A stretch of 64,000 nt of DNA from Planctomycetota bacterium (GTDB taxonomy: Bacteria > Planctomycetota > MHYJ01 > JACPRB01): NCBI GenBank assembly GCA_016209705.1, contig JACQVR010000044.1, forward strand, positions 1 to 64,000, in the 5' to 3' direction. Of the stretch, positions 8,794 through 16,946 are shown in pieces. A program made the position numbers and the translations under genes. Every line of letters begins with the position of its first letter. The first letter of the stretch is position 1. The notes below the pieces were generated by a model. That model did not search any database. It worked only from the letters and a program-made list of their open reading frames with translations, and was not told the origin of the DNA.

Positions 8794-9042
8794 ATGAGAA
8801 ATGAATATGACCTCCGAAAGCTCAAAAGGCGTCCTGGAAAAGTACGGGTCGATGGATCAGCGGCGAAGATTCCCGTCAGCCTCCGCTTGGACGGCTCGGA
8901 TCTCGCCCTGCTGAAGTCGGAAGCCGAGAAACGCGGGATCCCCTATCAGACGCTCGTGGGAAGCGTTCTTCACCAGTATCTCAATGGGGAATTGGTTGAA
9001 CGAAGGACTCTCGAAGCGTTAAAGAAACTGAAGGTATCTTGA
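8794..9042 (+). CDS. Orphan BrnA/CopG-type antitoxin
   Basis: 82 residues starting MRNEYDLRKLKRRPGKVRVD, a start typical of ribbon-helix-helix antitoxins, followed by VSLRLDGSDLALLKSEAEKR and GIPYQTLVGSVLHQYL, the ribbon-helix-helix core that binds its own operator. An AAAGGAAAG ribosome site precedes the ATG. The matching toxin is reduced to nine codons upstream. The gene keeps its promoter and looks intact, so it could still repress its promoter or neutralise a related toxin elsewhere. Confidence 0.75.
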   Translation: MRNEYDLRKLKRRPGKVRVDGSAAKIPVSLRLDGSDLALLKSEAEKRGIPYQTLVGSVLHQYLNGELVERRTLEALKKLKVS

Positions 9043-9049
9043 AAAATTC

Positions 9050-10231
9050 ATGTTCGACCGCCTCGACCGGATCCCGCTCGAATCGAAGTATGCCGTGGAG
9101 GAGGAGTTCCAGAAGGATCCTCATCCACGCAAGTTCAATCTGCACACCGGCGTTTATAAAAATGACCAAGGAGAATGCGCGATCTTGTCGTGCGTGCGGC
9201 GGGCGGAAGAGCGGGTGCTGCGCGCGCAGGCGACCAAGAACTACCTCGATATCGCGGGCGCGGCGGAGTTCCGGAACGTGACGCAGGAATTGCTTTTGGG
9301 CCGTGTTACGCACGCGGCAACGGTCCAGACGCCCGGCGGAACGGCGGCGCTGCGCGTGGCGGGGGAATTTGTTCGGGCCGCGTACCCGAACGCACGCATG
9401 TGGCTTCCCGAACCCACGTGGACCAACCATCATGCCGTGTTCGCCGCGGCGGGGCTTCAGGTTCGAACCTATCCCCACGCGCGCGAAGATGAGCATGCGC
9501 TCGCGTTCGAGGCGATGATCGGCGCATTGGAAGCGGTGCCGGAGGGGGATGTCGTACTCTTCTAGGCCTGCGGCCACAATCCCACCGGGCTCGATCCGAC
9601 GCTCGATCAATGGCGGCACTTGGCCGGCGTCGCGGCTCGGCGGCGATTTCTGCCGCTCTTCGACATCGCGTTCCTGGGATTGGGGGATGGGATCGCGGAA
9701 GACCTGGCCGGCCTGCGATTGTTTTGCGGTTCCGGCCGGGAGCTGCTGATCGCGACGTCTTTCTCCAAGGCATTCATCTGGTACAACGAACGATGCGGCG
9801 CGCTCACCGCGGTGGCGGCGACCGACGACGCGGCGCAGGCGGTTTTGAGCCACCTGCGGGCCCGCATCCGCCCGAACTACTCCAACCCGCCCGCGCACGG
9901 CGCCGCGATCGTGGCGGCGATCCTGAACGTTCCCGAGCTGCGCATCGAGTGGGAAAGAGAACTCGCCTCGATGCGCGAGCGCATCCGGCGCATGAGGCGG
10001 TTGCTGGGGGATGGTTTGCGACGCCACGGCGCGCCGCGGGACTATTCGTTCGTCTTGGGAGAGAAGGGAATCTTCACGAAACTCGGCCTGACGCCCGAGC
10101 AAGTCGAGCGCCTACGCGAAAGGCACTCCATCTACATGGCCTCCAGCTCGCGCATCAATGTCGTCAGCGTGACGGAGGCGTAGATGGATGTCTTGTGCGA
10201 GGCCATGGCGCGCACCCTTCGGCTTGGTTGA
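9050..10231 (+). pseudogene. Aspartate/aromatic aminotransferase with two internal TAG codons
   Basis: The conceptual translation is a full class I aminotransferase of the AspC type: N-terminal FDRLDRIPLESKYAVEEEF, the HNPTG substrate/PLP motif, DIAFLGLG (PLP ring Asp) and the PLP lysine in ATSFSKAF, ending MDVLCEAMARTL. Two in-frame amber codons break it: 9563-9565, directly before ACGHNPTG where AspC has His, and 10181-10183, near the C-terminus before MDVLCEAMARTL. There is no frameshift. It starts 7 bases after the antitoxin gene. Without readthrough the first product (171 residues) lacks the active site. Confidence 0.85.
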
Positions 10232-10236
10232 TGCAA

Positions 10237-10527
10237 CTACCAGCGGCTTTGCCAGTGGGATGGGGACATGGCTTGATGCAAGACCGCGAGCACAACGACG
10301 GTTCGTTTCTCAACAAGATAGAAAACGCCGTATGGAAATCGCCGCGTGAGCGCTCGGCGGATGCTTTTAGGTACGCGGGGATATCGGTTGGGATTCTCGA
10401 GGATCGACAGGAGGGTTCGATTCACGCGATCGACCAATTCCTCTCCCAGCCCTTTGGAACACGCTTCGTACTAACCCCGGGCGGAGCACAGATCCGCTTC
10501 GGGGCGGATCCGGAGCCGGCGGGTCAT
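10237..10527 (-). pseudogene. ParE/RelE-family toxin with an internal TAG
   Basis: The translation starts MTRRLRIRPEADLCSARG, hits TAG at 10471-10473, then continues YEACSKGLGEELVDRV and RRFPYGVFYLVE...VVLAVLHQ, the body of a ParE-like toxin that would end WQSRW. In relatives the residue before YE is usually Trp (TGG to TAG is one change). The ATG overlaps the antitoxin stop (ATGA), the usual order antitoxin then toxin. The natural end is also a TAG codon (10237-10239), which shows that TAG is used as a stop here. The toxin is therefore probably silenced. Confidence 0.8.
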
Positions 10528-10772
10528 TCGCCTCCCGAAAGCCTCCGCTTGACCTCACGCCAGGAGGAAACCGCCTGAGGATCCTTGTGATGTGTTTTCA
10601 ATCGCCGATCGAGCTCCGTTCGGTCTGCATCGGAAAGGGGAACCGATTCCGGCGCCTCGGCGATGCTGTCCCAGATCGCCTGGGCGAGGCGGATCCGCTC
10701 GGGGACGCTCATACCCAAGATCTCGGCGCGCGTAACCTTCTTCTTGACAAGATTATGCCCTTGCAAGCTCAT
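10524..10772 (-). CDS. Addiction-module antitoxin (PF09720-type)
   Basis: 82 residues beginning MSLQGHNLVKKKVTRAEILG, then MSVPERIRLAQAIWDSIAEA, the conserved block of the short antitoxins annotated as putative addiction module component, ending with SSWREVKRRLSGGE. The frame is open up to 10829, but similarity begins at about 10720, so 10772 is a reasonable start. It overlaps the downstream ParE-type gene by four bases. With the toxin broken by an amber codon, this antitoxin may be under relaxed selection. Confidence 0.8.
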   Translation of the reverse strand: MSLQGHNLVKKKVTRAEILGMSVPERIRLAQAIWDSIAEAPESVPLSDADRTELDRRLKTHHKDPQAVSSWREVKRRLSGGE

Positions 10773-10831
10773 CGCATCCAGATAGGGAACGCTTGACCAA
10801 AAGCCGTTGCGATAGGTAGTTTCCTGCACCC

Positions 10832-11956
10832 ATGATAATCGGGATTCCCAAGGAGACCGCCTCCGGCGAGAAGCGCGTCGCCCTCGTGCCGGAAACGGTC
10901 GCCAAGTTCGTCAGGCGAGGCCTCGAAGTCGCGTTCGAACCGGCCTGCGGCGACGCGTCGTGGTATCCCGACAAGGAATACGAAACCGCGGGCGCCAAGC
11001 CCGCGTCTTCCGCGTTCGACGCCGACCTCGTATTGAAAGTTCAAAAGCCGACCCGCGAAGAAGCCGGCAAGCTGCGCGAAGGGGCGACGCTTGTCTCGTT
11101 CCTCTATCCCCTCGTCAACGCCGAGCTCGTGCGCGCCGTCTCGGAGCGGAAGGCGAGCGCGATCGCGGTGGACATGATCCCGCGCACCACGCTGGCGCAG
11201 TCGATGGACGCGCTCTCCTCGCAAGCTAACTTAGCCGGCTACAAGGCCGTGCTCATCGCGGCGGAACGGCTCTCCAAATTTTTCCCCATGCTCATGACCG
11301 CCGCCGGAACGATCACCCCTGCGCGCGTGCTCATCATGGGCGCCGGAGTCGCGGGCCTTCAAGCGATCGGCACCGCGAAACGCCTGGGCGCCGTGGTCGA
11401 AGCCACCGACGTGCGGCCCGAGACCAAAGAACAGGTCGAAAGCCTCGGCGGGAAATTTCTGGAAGTGAAGGGCGTCGAGGTCAAGGCCGGTGCGGGAGGC
11501 TACGCCGCCGAGCAATCCGAGGAGTACAAGCGAAAGCAGGCGGAGCTCATCGCGGAACACATCGCCAAAGCCGACGTCGTCATCACCACCGCGCTCATCC
11601 CCGGCCGACGCGCGCCGATCCTCGTGACCGATTCCCATGTGCGCAGCATGCGTCCCGGCTCGGTCGTCGTGGACCTCGCCGCGGAGCAGGGCGGAAACGT
11701 CGAAGGAACAGAATCGGGGAAGGAAGTCGTCAAGCAAGGCGTCCTGATCGTGGGCCATCCCAATCTGCCCAGCACGATGGCGACGCACGCCAGCCAACTC
11801 TACTCGCGCAACCTCGAGAAGTTGCTCTTCCACCTCCTCGGAAAGGACAACGCGTTCAAGTGGGACTTCAATGAAGAGATTACGAAGGGCTGCGTGATCG
11901 TACACGGCGGGCAGGTCGTCCATCCGAAAGTGAAGGAGGTGGCGGGTGTCGCCTGA
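10832..11956 (+). CDS. pntAA: NAD(P) transhydrogenase alpha subunit part 1 (NAD-binding)
   Basis: 374 residues starting MIIGIPKETASGEKRVAL, the N-terminus of AlaDH/PNT domain I. It binds NAD(H) on the cytoplasmic side and passes hydride to domain III in PntB. The Rossmann glycine motif is VLIMGAGVAGLQAIG, and the catalytic-loop Gln lies in ALSSQANLAGY. In this split form the soluble domain is separate from its membrane helices, which are encoded by the next gene, overlapping it by 11 bases. The three genes form one operon that makes the proton-driven transhydrogenase supplying NADPH. Confidence 0.97.
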   Translation: MIIGIPKETASGEKRVALVPETVAKFVRRGLEVAFEPACGDASWYPDKEYETAGAKPASSAFDADLVLKVQKPTREEAGKLREGATLVSFLYPLVNAELVRAVSERKASAIAVDMIPRTTLAQSMDALSSQANLAGYKAVLIAAERLSKFFPMLMTAAGTITPARVLIMGAGVAGLQAIGTAKRLGAVVEATDVRPETKEQVESLGGKFLEVKGVEVKAGAGGYAAEQSEEYKRKQAELIAEHIAKADVVITTALIPGRRAPILVTDSHVRSMRPGSVVVDLAAEQGGNVEGTESGKEVVKQGVLIVGHPNLPSTMATHASQLYSRNLEKLLFHLLGKDNAFKWDFNEEITKGCVIVHGGQVVHPKVKEVAGVA

Positions 11957-12236
11957 GGGCTATTGGCTGCTCGTCTTTTACGTCTTCATGCTGGCCGTGG
12001 CAGTCGGCGTCGAGTTGATCTCGAAGGTCCCGCCGCTCCTGCACACGCCGCTCATGTCCGGCTCCAACGCGATCTCCGGCATCACGCTCGTGGGCGCGAT
12101 CGGCGCCGCGGTCTTTTCGGGCTGGGACGCGAACGGCGTCCTGGCGTTCCTGGCCGTGACGTTCGGAACGATCAACGTCGTCGGCGGCTACGGCGTGACG
12201 CATCGAATGCTTCAGATGTTCAAGAAACAGAAATGA
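11946..12236 (+). CDS. pntAB: NAD(P) transhydrogenase alpha subunit part 2 (membrane)
   Basis: 96 residues from a GTG at 11946, overlapping the end of pntAA. The protein has three to four hydrophobic helices (LLVFYVFMLAVAVGVELI, ISGITLVGAIGAAVFSG, VLAFLAVTFGTINVVGGYGV) and ends FKKQK. It is the short membrane piece that, with PntB, forms the proton channel (domain II). It overlaps pntB by four bases, as expected for a fixed-ratio complex. Confidence 0.95.
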   Translation: MSPEGYWLLVFYVFMLAVAVGVELISKVPPLLHTPLMSGSNAISGITLVGAIGAAVFSGWDANGVLAFLAVTFGTINVVGGYGVTHRMLQMFKKQK

Positions 12237-13672
12237 GCCTACCCACCGAACTTTGCTACTTCGTCGCGGCGATCCTCTTCATGCTGAGCCTGAAATGGCT
12301 CGCGTCGCCGAAGACGGCGCGCCGGTCGGTTCCGATCTCGATTCTCGCCATGGGGCTGGCCGTCGTGCCCACGTTCATCCAACGCATCGGCGAGCCCGGC
12401 GGCGCGGGGATCGGCAACACGCTGGCCATCGTGCTGGGCGGCCTCGTGCTGGGTTCGGCCATCGGATTCGTATCGGCCACAAAGGTCAAGATGACGGCGA
12501 TGCCGCAGATGGTGGGCCTGTACAACGGATTCGGCGGCGCGGCGTCGCTGCTCGTGGCGGCGGTGGAATTTCTCTACAAGACCGGCCACAACCCGCAAGG
12601 CGAAATCGGGCACATGTCGGTAGGCGACTCCATCCCGGTACATCTTTCGATTCTCATCGGCGGCATTTGCTTCACGGGATCGATGGCCGCGTTCGCGAAG
12701 CTCCAGGAGCTGATCTCCGGCCGGCCGGTCCAATTCAAAGGGCAGCACTATCTGAACCTGGTTCTGTTGCTGGCGGGCATCGGCCTCGCCATCGCGCTGA
12801 CGCTCAATCCGCTCGCGTCATGGCACCTCGCCGCGTTCCTCGGACTGGTCGCAATCGCGCTGGTGCTCGGCTGGCTCGTCGTGATCCCGATCGGCGGCGC
12901 GGACATGCCGGTCGTGATCTCGCTGATGAACTCGTACTCGGGCATGGCGGTGACGGCGACCGGCTTCGTGCTGCGCAACAACGTGCTCATCATCCTCGGC
13001 TCGCTGGTAGGCGCGTCGGGACTGATTCTGACGCGCATCATGTGCAAGGCGATGAACCGGTCGCTGGCGAACGTCATGTTCGGCGGCTTCGGCGCGGCGC
13101 CTATCGGCCCGGCGGCCGCGACGGGCGGCACCAAAGGCACGGTGAAAGAAGCGAGCGTCGAAGAAGCAGCCATGGTCCTTCAAAGCTCCGGATCGCTCAT
13201 CGTGGTTCCCGGCTACGGGATGGCGGTCGCGCAGGCGCAGCACGCGGTGCGCGAGCTTGCGGCGCAGCTCGAGAAGAACGGCACGCGCGTGCGGTACGCG
13301 ATCCACCCCGTCGCGGGCCGCATGCCCGGCCACATGAACGTGCTTTTGGCGGAAGCGAACGTGCCGTACGATCAGCTCTACGACCTCGATCAGATCAACG
13401 ACGACTTCGCGAACACGGACGTGGTGCTGGTGGTGGGCGCCAACGACGTGGTCAATCCCGCCGCGAAGAACACGCCCGGCAGCCCCATCTACGGGATGCC
13501 CGTCTTCAACTGCGAGCAGGCGAAATCCGTCATCGTGCTCAAGCGCAGCATGAACCCCGGTTTCGCGGGGATCGAGAACGAGCTCTTCGTGCACCCCAAG
13601 ACGATGATGGTGTTCGGCGACGCGCGGCAGACGTTGACGGGCATGACGGCGGCGCTCAAAGAAGCCGCCTGA
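12233..13672 (+). CDS. pntB: NAD(P) transhydrogenase beta subunit
   Basis: 479 residues starting MSLPTELCYFVAAILFML, with about eight or nine membrane helices in the first 270 residues. The soluble NADP-binding domain III follows, with VPGYGMAVAQAQHAVRELA (variant GxGxxA motif) and HPVAGRMPGHMNVLLAEANV. It binds NADP(H) and completes proton-coupled hydride transfer from NADH. The ATG lies in the ATGA overlap with pntAB. The operon stands alone; the gap after it carries a word-repeat hairpin. Confidence 0.97.
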   Translation: MSLPTELCYFVAAILFMLSLKWLASPKTARRSVPISILAMGLAVVPTFIQRIGEPGGAGIGNTLAIVLGGLVLGSAIGFVSATKVKMTAMPQMVGLYNGFGGAASLLVAAVEFLYKTGHNPQGEIGHMSVGDSIPVHLSILIGGICFTGSMAAFAKLQELISGRPVQFKGQHYLNLVLLLAGIGLAIALTLNPLASWHLAAFLGLVAIALVLGWLVVIPIGGADMPVVISLMNSYSGMAVTATGFVLRNNVLIILGSLVGASGLILTRIMCKAMNRSLANVMFGGFGAAPIGPAAATGGTKGTVKEASVEEAAMVLQSSGSLIVVPGYGMAVAQAQHAVRELAAQLEKNGTRVRYAIHPVAGRMPGHMNVLLAEANVPYDQLYDLDQINDDFANTDVVLVVGANDVVNPAAKNTPGSPIYGMPVFNCEQAKSVIVLKRSMNPGFAGIENELFVHPKTMMVFGDARQTLTGMTAALKEAA

Positions 13673-13732
13673 AGCCAGAAGTCAGGAAGCCTGAAGCCAG
13701 GAATCAGAATAAGGAATGCGCTGCGCGCAGTC
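13673..13732. repeat. AAGCCAG-word repeat with AAGGAATGCGCT-CGCGCA core
   Basis: The gap after pntB contains near-repeats of about 7 bases (GAAGCCAGAAG, GTCAGGA, GAAGCCTGAAGCCAGGA) followed by AAGGAATGCGCTGCGCGCA and a complementary AT-rich stretch. The same compound element (words plus AAGGAATGCGCTTCGCGCA core) occupies 24838-24917. It lies between convergent genes and probably folds into a hairpin. Confidence 0.6.
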
Positions 13733-14341
13733 TTATTTTCTGAGCGCTCTCCGCCGCCTTTCGATCTCGCGCTTGAGCTCCTTGGCCCGGCGGCGCATTC
13801 CCGCGTCCCCGCTGCTCTCGAGCACGAACTCGATGTCCTGGGACGCATCCTCCCACCGCAGCAGCTCGATTCGTGAATAGGCCCGATGGAGATGGGCTTC
13901 GACCATCAAGTCGCCGGACCCCTTCCGTGACGCTTCGATGGCGGCGGTGAAGTCCGAGGCGGCGGGATCGTGCCGGCGCAGGCGCTGATGGAACAGGCCT
14001 CGCTGGTAGTGACAAAGCGGCTTGAGATCGGGCGCCGCGACGTAGACGGCCGACGCGTAGTATTTTTCCGCCTCGCCCAGCCGTCCGGTCTTGTCGCACA
14101 GGCGCGCGCGGCCGAGGTAGGCCTGGGCCAGCGTCGGCTCGATATCGATCGCCAGCCGATACATCGCGAGCGCGCGCTCGACGTCCCCTTGCCGCTCGGA
14201 GGCCTCCGCTTCGGCGAGCCGGGCCAGGGCTTCGTCCTGATAATTCGGGCTCTCGAACGCCCTGGCGGACCCGCACGCGAACCCTCCGCAGAGGATCACT
14301 CCCAGGAGGCCGAAGCGCACAAGAAAGGAAAGTCGCGTCAT
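13733..14341 (-). CDS. TPR-repeat lipoprotein or periplasmic protein
   Basis: 202 residues starting MTRLSFLVRFGLLGVILCGG, a signal sequence with a plausible lipid-attachment Cys in GGFAC. Several tetratricopeptide repeats follow (for example ALARLAEAEASERQGDVERA, then LAQAYLGRARLCDKTGRLGE), ending in a very basic helix (KELKREIERRRRALRK). TPRs bind partner proteins; the partner is unknown. The start overlaps the stop of the larger TPR gene (ATGA), so the two are co-translated and probably work together. Confidence 0.8.
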   Translation of the reverse strand: MTRLSFLVRFGLLGVILCGGFACGSARAFESPNYQDEALARLAEAEASERQGDVERALAMYRLAIDIEPTLAQAYLGRARLCDKTGRLGEAEKYYASAVYVAAPDLKPLCHYQRGLFHQRLRRHDPAASDFTAAIEASRKGSGDLMVEAHLHRAYSRIELLRWEDASQDIEFVLESSGDAGMRRRAKELKREIERRRRALRK

Positions 14342-15489
14342 GGTTCTCGCGCCGTCCGCTTGAGGCGTGCCTCTTCGAGCTCCCGCTCCAGGGCGGCCCG
14401 GTCGCCCGGATCGGAGCAAATCTTGAGCGCGTCCTCGTAGTACGAGACGGCGAGATCCCAGTTTTTCCGGTCGCGTTCGAGTCGCGCGACGTCGGCGACC
14501 ACGTCCGGCGTCGCGAGCAGGCCCAAGGCGACGCGGAAGTCGTCCGTCGCGCCCGCGTACTCCCCGCGGGATCTCCGGAGGCGCCCGCGGGCGACGTAGG
14601 CGTCGCGCAACTCGGGATCCAACGCGAGCGCGGCGTCGTAATCCAGCGCCGCCGATTCGGGCCGGCCCAACCGTTCGAGGACGAGTCCCCGGCGGACGTG
14701 CAGGATGGCGCTGGGCGCGAGGCGGATGGCGCGGTCGTACTCGGCGAGCGCTTCACGAAAGCGTTCGGCGGCGCGCAGCAATTCGGCCCGCGCATGCGGA
14801 ATCGCCGGATCGTCGGGGCGGACGCGCGCCGCGCGGGCGAGGTCGTCGAGGGCCGCATCGGGATCGCCGGAGCGGGCGCGGATCTGAGCCAAGCCGAGAT
14901 GCGCCTCCGCGAGGTCGGGAGACAGGAGCAGCGCCAGCTCGAAATTCCGTTCCGCGTCGGTCCATCGCTCTTCGCGAGCGGCGGCCGCGGCGGCGTTATA
15001 GTAGCGTTCCCAGAGCGAACCGGCTCGGGCCCGGGCTTCCGCCCGATCGCGCGCCGCTTCGGAAAAGCGTCCCCGCTTGCGGTACAGCCACGCGCGCAGG
15101 AGATATCCGTCGGGCGCCTCGGGGGAGCCTTCGACGATCGTCGAAAAATCGCGCTCGGCTTCGGAGAAGCGCTGAAGATCGAACAGGAGCATTCCGCGCG
15201 CGCTCAGGGCGTAGGGATGTTTGGGCACCAACCGCAGCACCGCGTCGTAATCTTCGAGAGCCTCGTCGCGCCGTTCCTGAAGGCGGAGGAGGCCCGCGCG
15301 CGCCATGAGGGCGTCGGGGAAATCGGGTCGAATCCGGAGGGCTTCATTCAAGAGGGCGATGGTTTGAGCCGCGTTGCGGTTTTCGGCGTATCGCCGTTCC
15401 GCTTCGACGTAGCAGTCCCAGGCCGAGCGCGTGCCGCCGGACGCGCAACCCGCCAGGAAGGCGACCGCCAGCGTGGAGAAAGGCCGCAT
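14338..15489 (-). CDS. TPR-repeat lipoprotein
   Basis: 383 residues starting MRPFSTLAVAFLAGCASGG, a lipoprotein signal with lipobox LAGC. The rest is a chain of about nine TPR units (for example FPDALMARAGLLRLQERRDEALEDYDAVL written in pieces through residues 40-350), rich in Ala, Arg and Glu. Such proteins scaffold envelope complexes. It lies 14 bases after the GAF/sigma-54 activator gene and overlaps the smaller TPR gene, so all four minus-strand genes from 18367 to 13733 look like one transcript. Confidence 0.85.
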   Translation of the reverse strand: MRPFSTLAVAFLAGCASGGTRSAWDCYVEAERRYAENRNAAQTIALLNEALRIRPDFPDALMARAGLLRLQERRDEALEDYDAVLRLVPKHPYALSARGMLLFDLQRFSEAERDFSTIVEGSPEAPDGYLLRAWLYRKRGRFSEAARDRAEARARAGSLWERYYNAAAAAAREERWTDAERNFELALLLSPDLAEAHLGLAQIRARSGDPDAALDDLARAARVRPDDPAIPHARAELLRAAERFREALAEYDRAIRLAPSAILHVRRGLVLERLGRPESAALDYDAALALDPELRDAYVARGRLRRSRGEYAGATDDFRVALGLLATPDVVADVARLERDRKNWDLAVSYYEDALKICSDPGDRAALERELEEARLKRTAREP

Positions 15490-15503
15490 ACGTGGCGGGC
15501 AGT

Positions 15504-16946
15504 CTACTCCGTGCCGCGTGAGGCAGGCAAATGGATCTCCCACCGCTTGCGGCGCTGCCAGAGTTTCTTGCGGCTGACGCCCAGGCGGCGCGCGATCTCG
15601 GCCAGCGTCAGGCGGCCTTCGTGCGCGAGCACGGCGCGCCGGATGTATTCTTCGATGGAGAGGATCGGACCCGCCGGCTCCGGGGCGGGAGGCGCGTGGA
15701 GGAAATCGAAGTCGGAAGGTTCCAGAAGATCGCCGCGGGCGAGGGAGGCGGCTTGCCAGACGGCATTCTGGAGCTGGCGGACGTTGCCCGGCCAATCATG
15801 CCGGCACAAAAGATGCATCGCGCCCGCCGAAAGTCGCGGCCGCGAGCGGCCCGTGTCCTTTGCGTATCGATCCAGGAAATGCTCCGCCAGCCGGGGGACG
15901 TCTTCGATGTGGTCGCGCAGCGCCGGGACGTCGAGGCGAAGCACGTTCAGTCGATAAAGGAGGTCGGCGCGGAAGCGTCCGGCTCCGACGAGCCGGTTCA
16001 GATCCTCATTGGAAGCGGAGACCAGCCGGACGGCGACCTGGCGGGAGGCGCGCGCTCCGATACGGCGCACTTCGCCGTCCTGGATCACGCGCAGGAGCTT
16101 CTCCTGGAGCGAGGCGGGCATCGCCTCGACCTCATCGAGGAAGAGCGTTCCGCCGTGGGCCTGCTCGAAGAGACCCGCCTGGTCCCGATCGGCGCCGGTG
16201 AACGCGCCGCGGGTGTGGCCGAAGCACACGCTTTCCGCGAGCGATTCGGGGATGGCGGCGCAGTTCGCGGCGACGAACGGCCCGGGCCCGGCGTGGAGGG
16301 CGCGGGCGATCAGTTCCTTGCCCGTGCCGCTTTCGCCGTGGATGAAGACGGGGTAAGGAACGCCGGACATCCGGCGCACGCGATCCAGCAGTCCGCGCAT
16401 GGACCGGCTGCGGGCGATGATCCCGTCGAATGGGCCGCGCCGTCGGGAAAGTTCCCGCTCCTGCGACGTGACGCGCCTCGCCAGCTCCGCCGCTCGGCGA
16501 GATTCGCGAAGGGCCACGGCGGCCAGCGAACCGAGGGCCGATAGGACCTCCAGATCCGCGTTCGAGAAGAGGGCCGGGCGCTCCGTGTGATCCAGGCACA
16601 GCACGCCCAGGACTTCGCGCCCGTCGCGCAACGGCACGGCGCACACCGAGCGGACGCGCTGGGTCACGACGCTGTCCGACGTCGAGAATACCTCCTGGGC
16701 GTCGGCGACGCAGAAGGGGCGCGGGGAGCGCCACGCGACATCGAGCAGCGTCCGGCTCGGACCGGGGGCGTCGCCCGGAATCGCGTACGTCGCGTCGCCG
16801 GTGGAGATGAAACCGCGCTCCGCCGCCGTCAGTTCGAGGACGGTTTCCAGGATGCGCCCGAGCAGATGCGGGAGATCGAAGGGATCCGTCAGGGCGCGGG
16901 CGACGTCCAGCAGGCGGCGGGTGCAAGGGTCCGATAAGGGCGTCAC
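15504..16946 (-). CDS. GAF-domain sigma-54-dependent transcriptional activator
   Basis: 480 residues from a GTG that overlaps the preceding stop (GTGA). A GAF sensor domain (residues about 15-160) replaces a receiver domain, so the signal is a small ligand or redox state rather than phosphorylation. The AAA+ core has Walker A GESGTGKE, the sigma-54-contacting loop GAFTGA (intact, preceded by an unusual SVCFGHTR), and Walker B TLFLDEVE. A Fis-type helix-turn-helix ends it (LTLAEIARRLGVSRKKLWQR). It sits between a phosphohexomutase and TPR genes; no -24/-12 promoter was found near it, so its targets are elsewhere. Confidence 0.9.
   Translation of the reverse strand: MTPLSDPCTRRLLDVARALTDPFDLPHLLGRILETVLELTAAERGFISTGDATYAIPGDAPGPSRTLLDVAWRSPRPFCVADAQEVFSTSDSVVTQRVRSVCAVPLRDGREVLGVLCLDHTERPALFSNADLEVLSALGSLAAVALRESRRAAELARRVTSQERELSRRRGPFDGIIARSRSMRGLLDRVRRMSGVPYPVFIHGESGTGKELIARALHAGPGPFVAANCAAIPESLAESVCFGHTRGAFTGADRDQAGLFEQAHGGTLFLDEVEAMPASLQEKLLRVIQDGEVRRIGARASRQVAVRLVSASNEDLNRLVGAGRFRADLLYRLNVLRLDVPALRDHIEDVPRLAEHFLDRYAKDTGRSRPRLSAGAMHLLCRHDWPGNVRQLQNAVWQAASLARGDLLEPSDFDFLHAPPAPEPAGPILSIEEYIRRAVLAHEGRLTLAEIARRLGVSRKKLWQRRKRWEIHLPASRGTE

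Noticed and set aside
7579-10473. Reassigned TAG codon in this genome
   Set aside because: At least eight intact genes end in TAG with sensible C-termini, the hyfE stop is directly followed by the next start codon, and the internal TAGs replace unlike residues.
12253-13743. Long open frame overlapping pntB
   Set aside because: It is a +1-frame shadow of pntB, Arg/Gly-rich with no motif, while the pntB frame has clear helices and NADP motifs.
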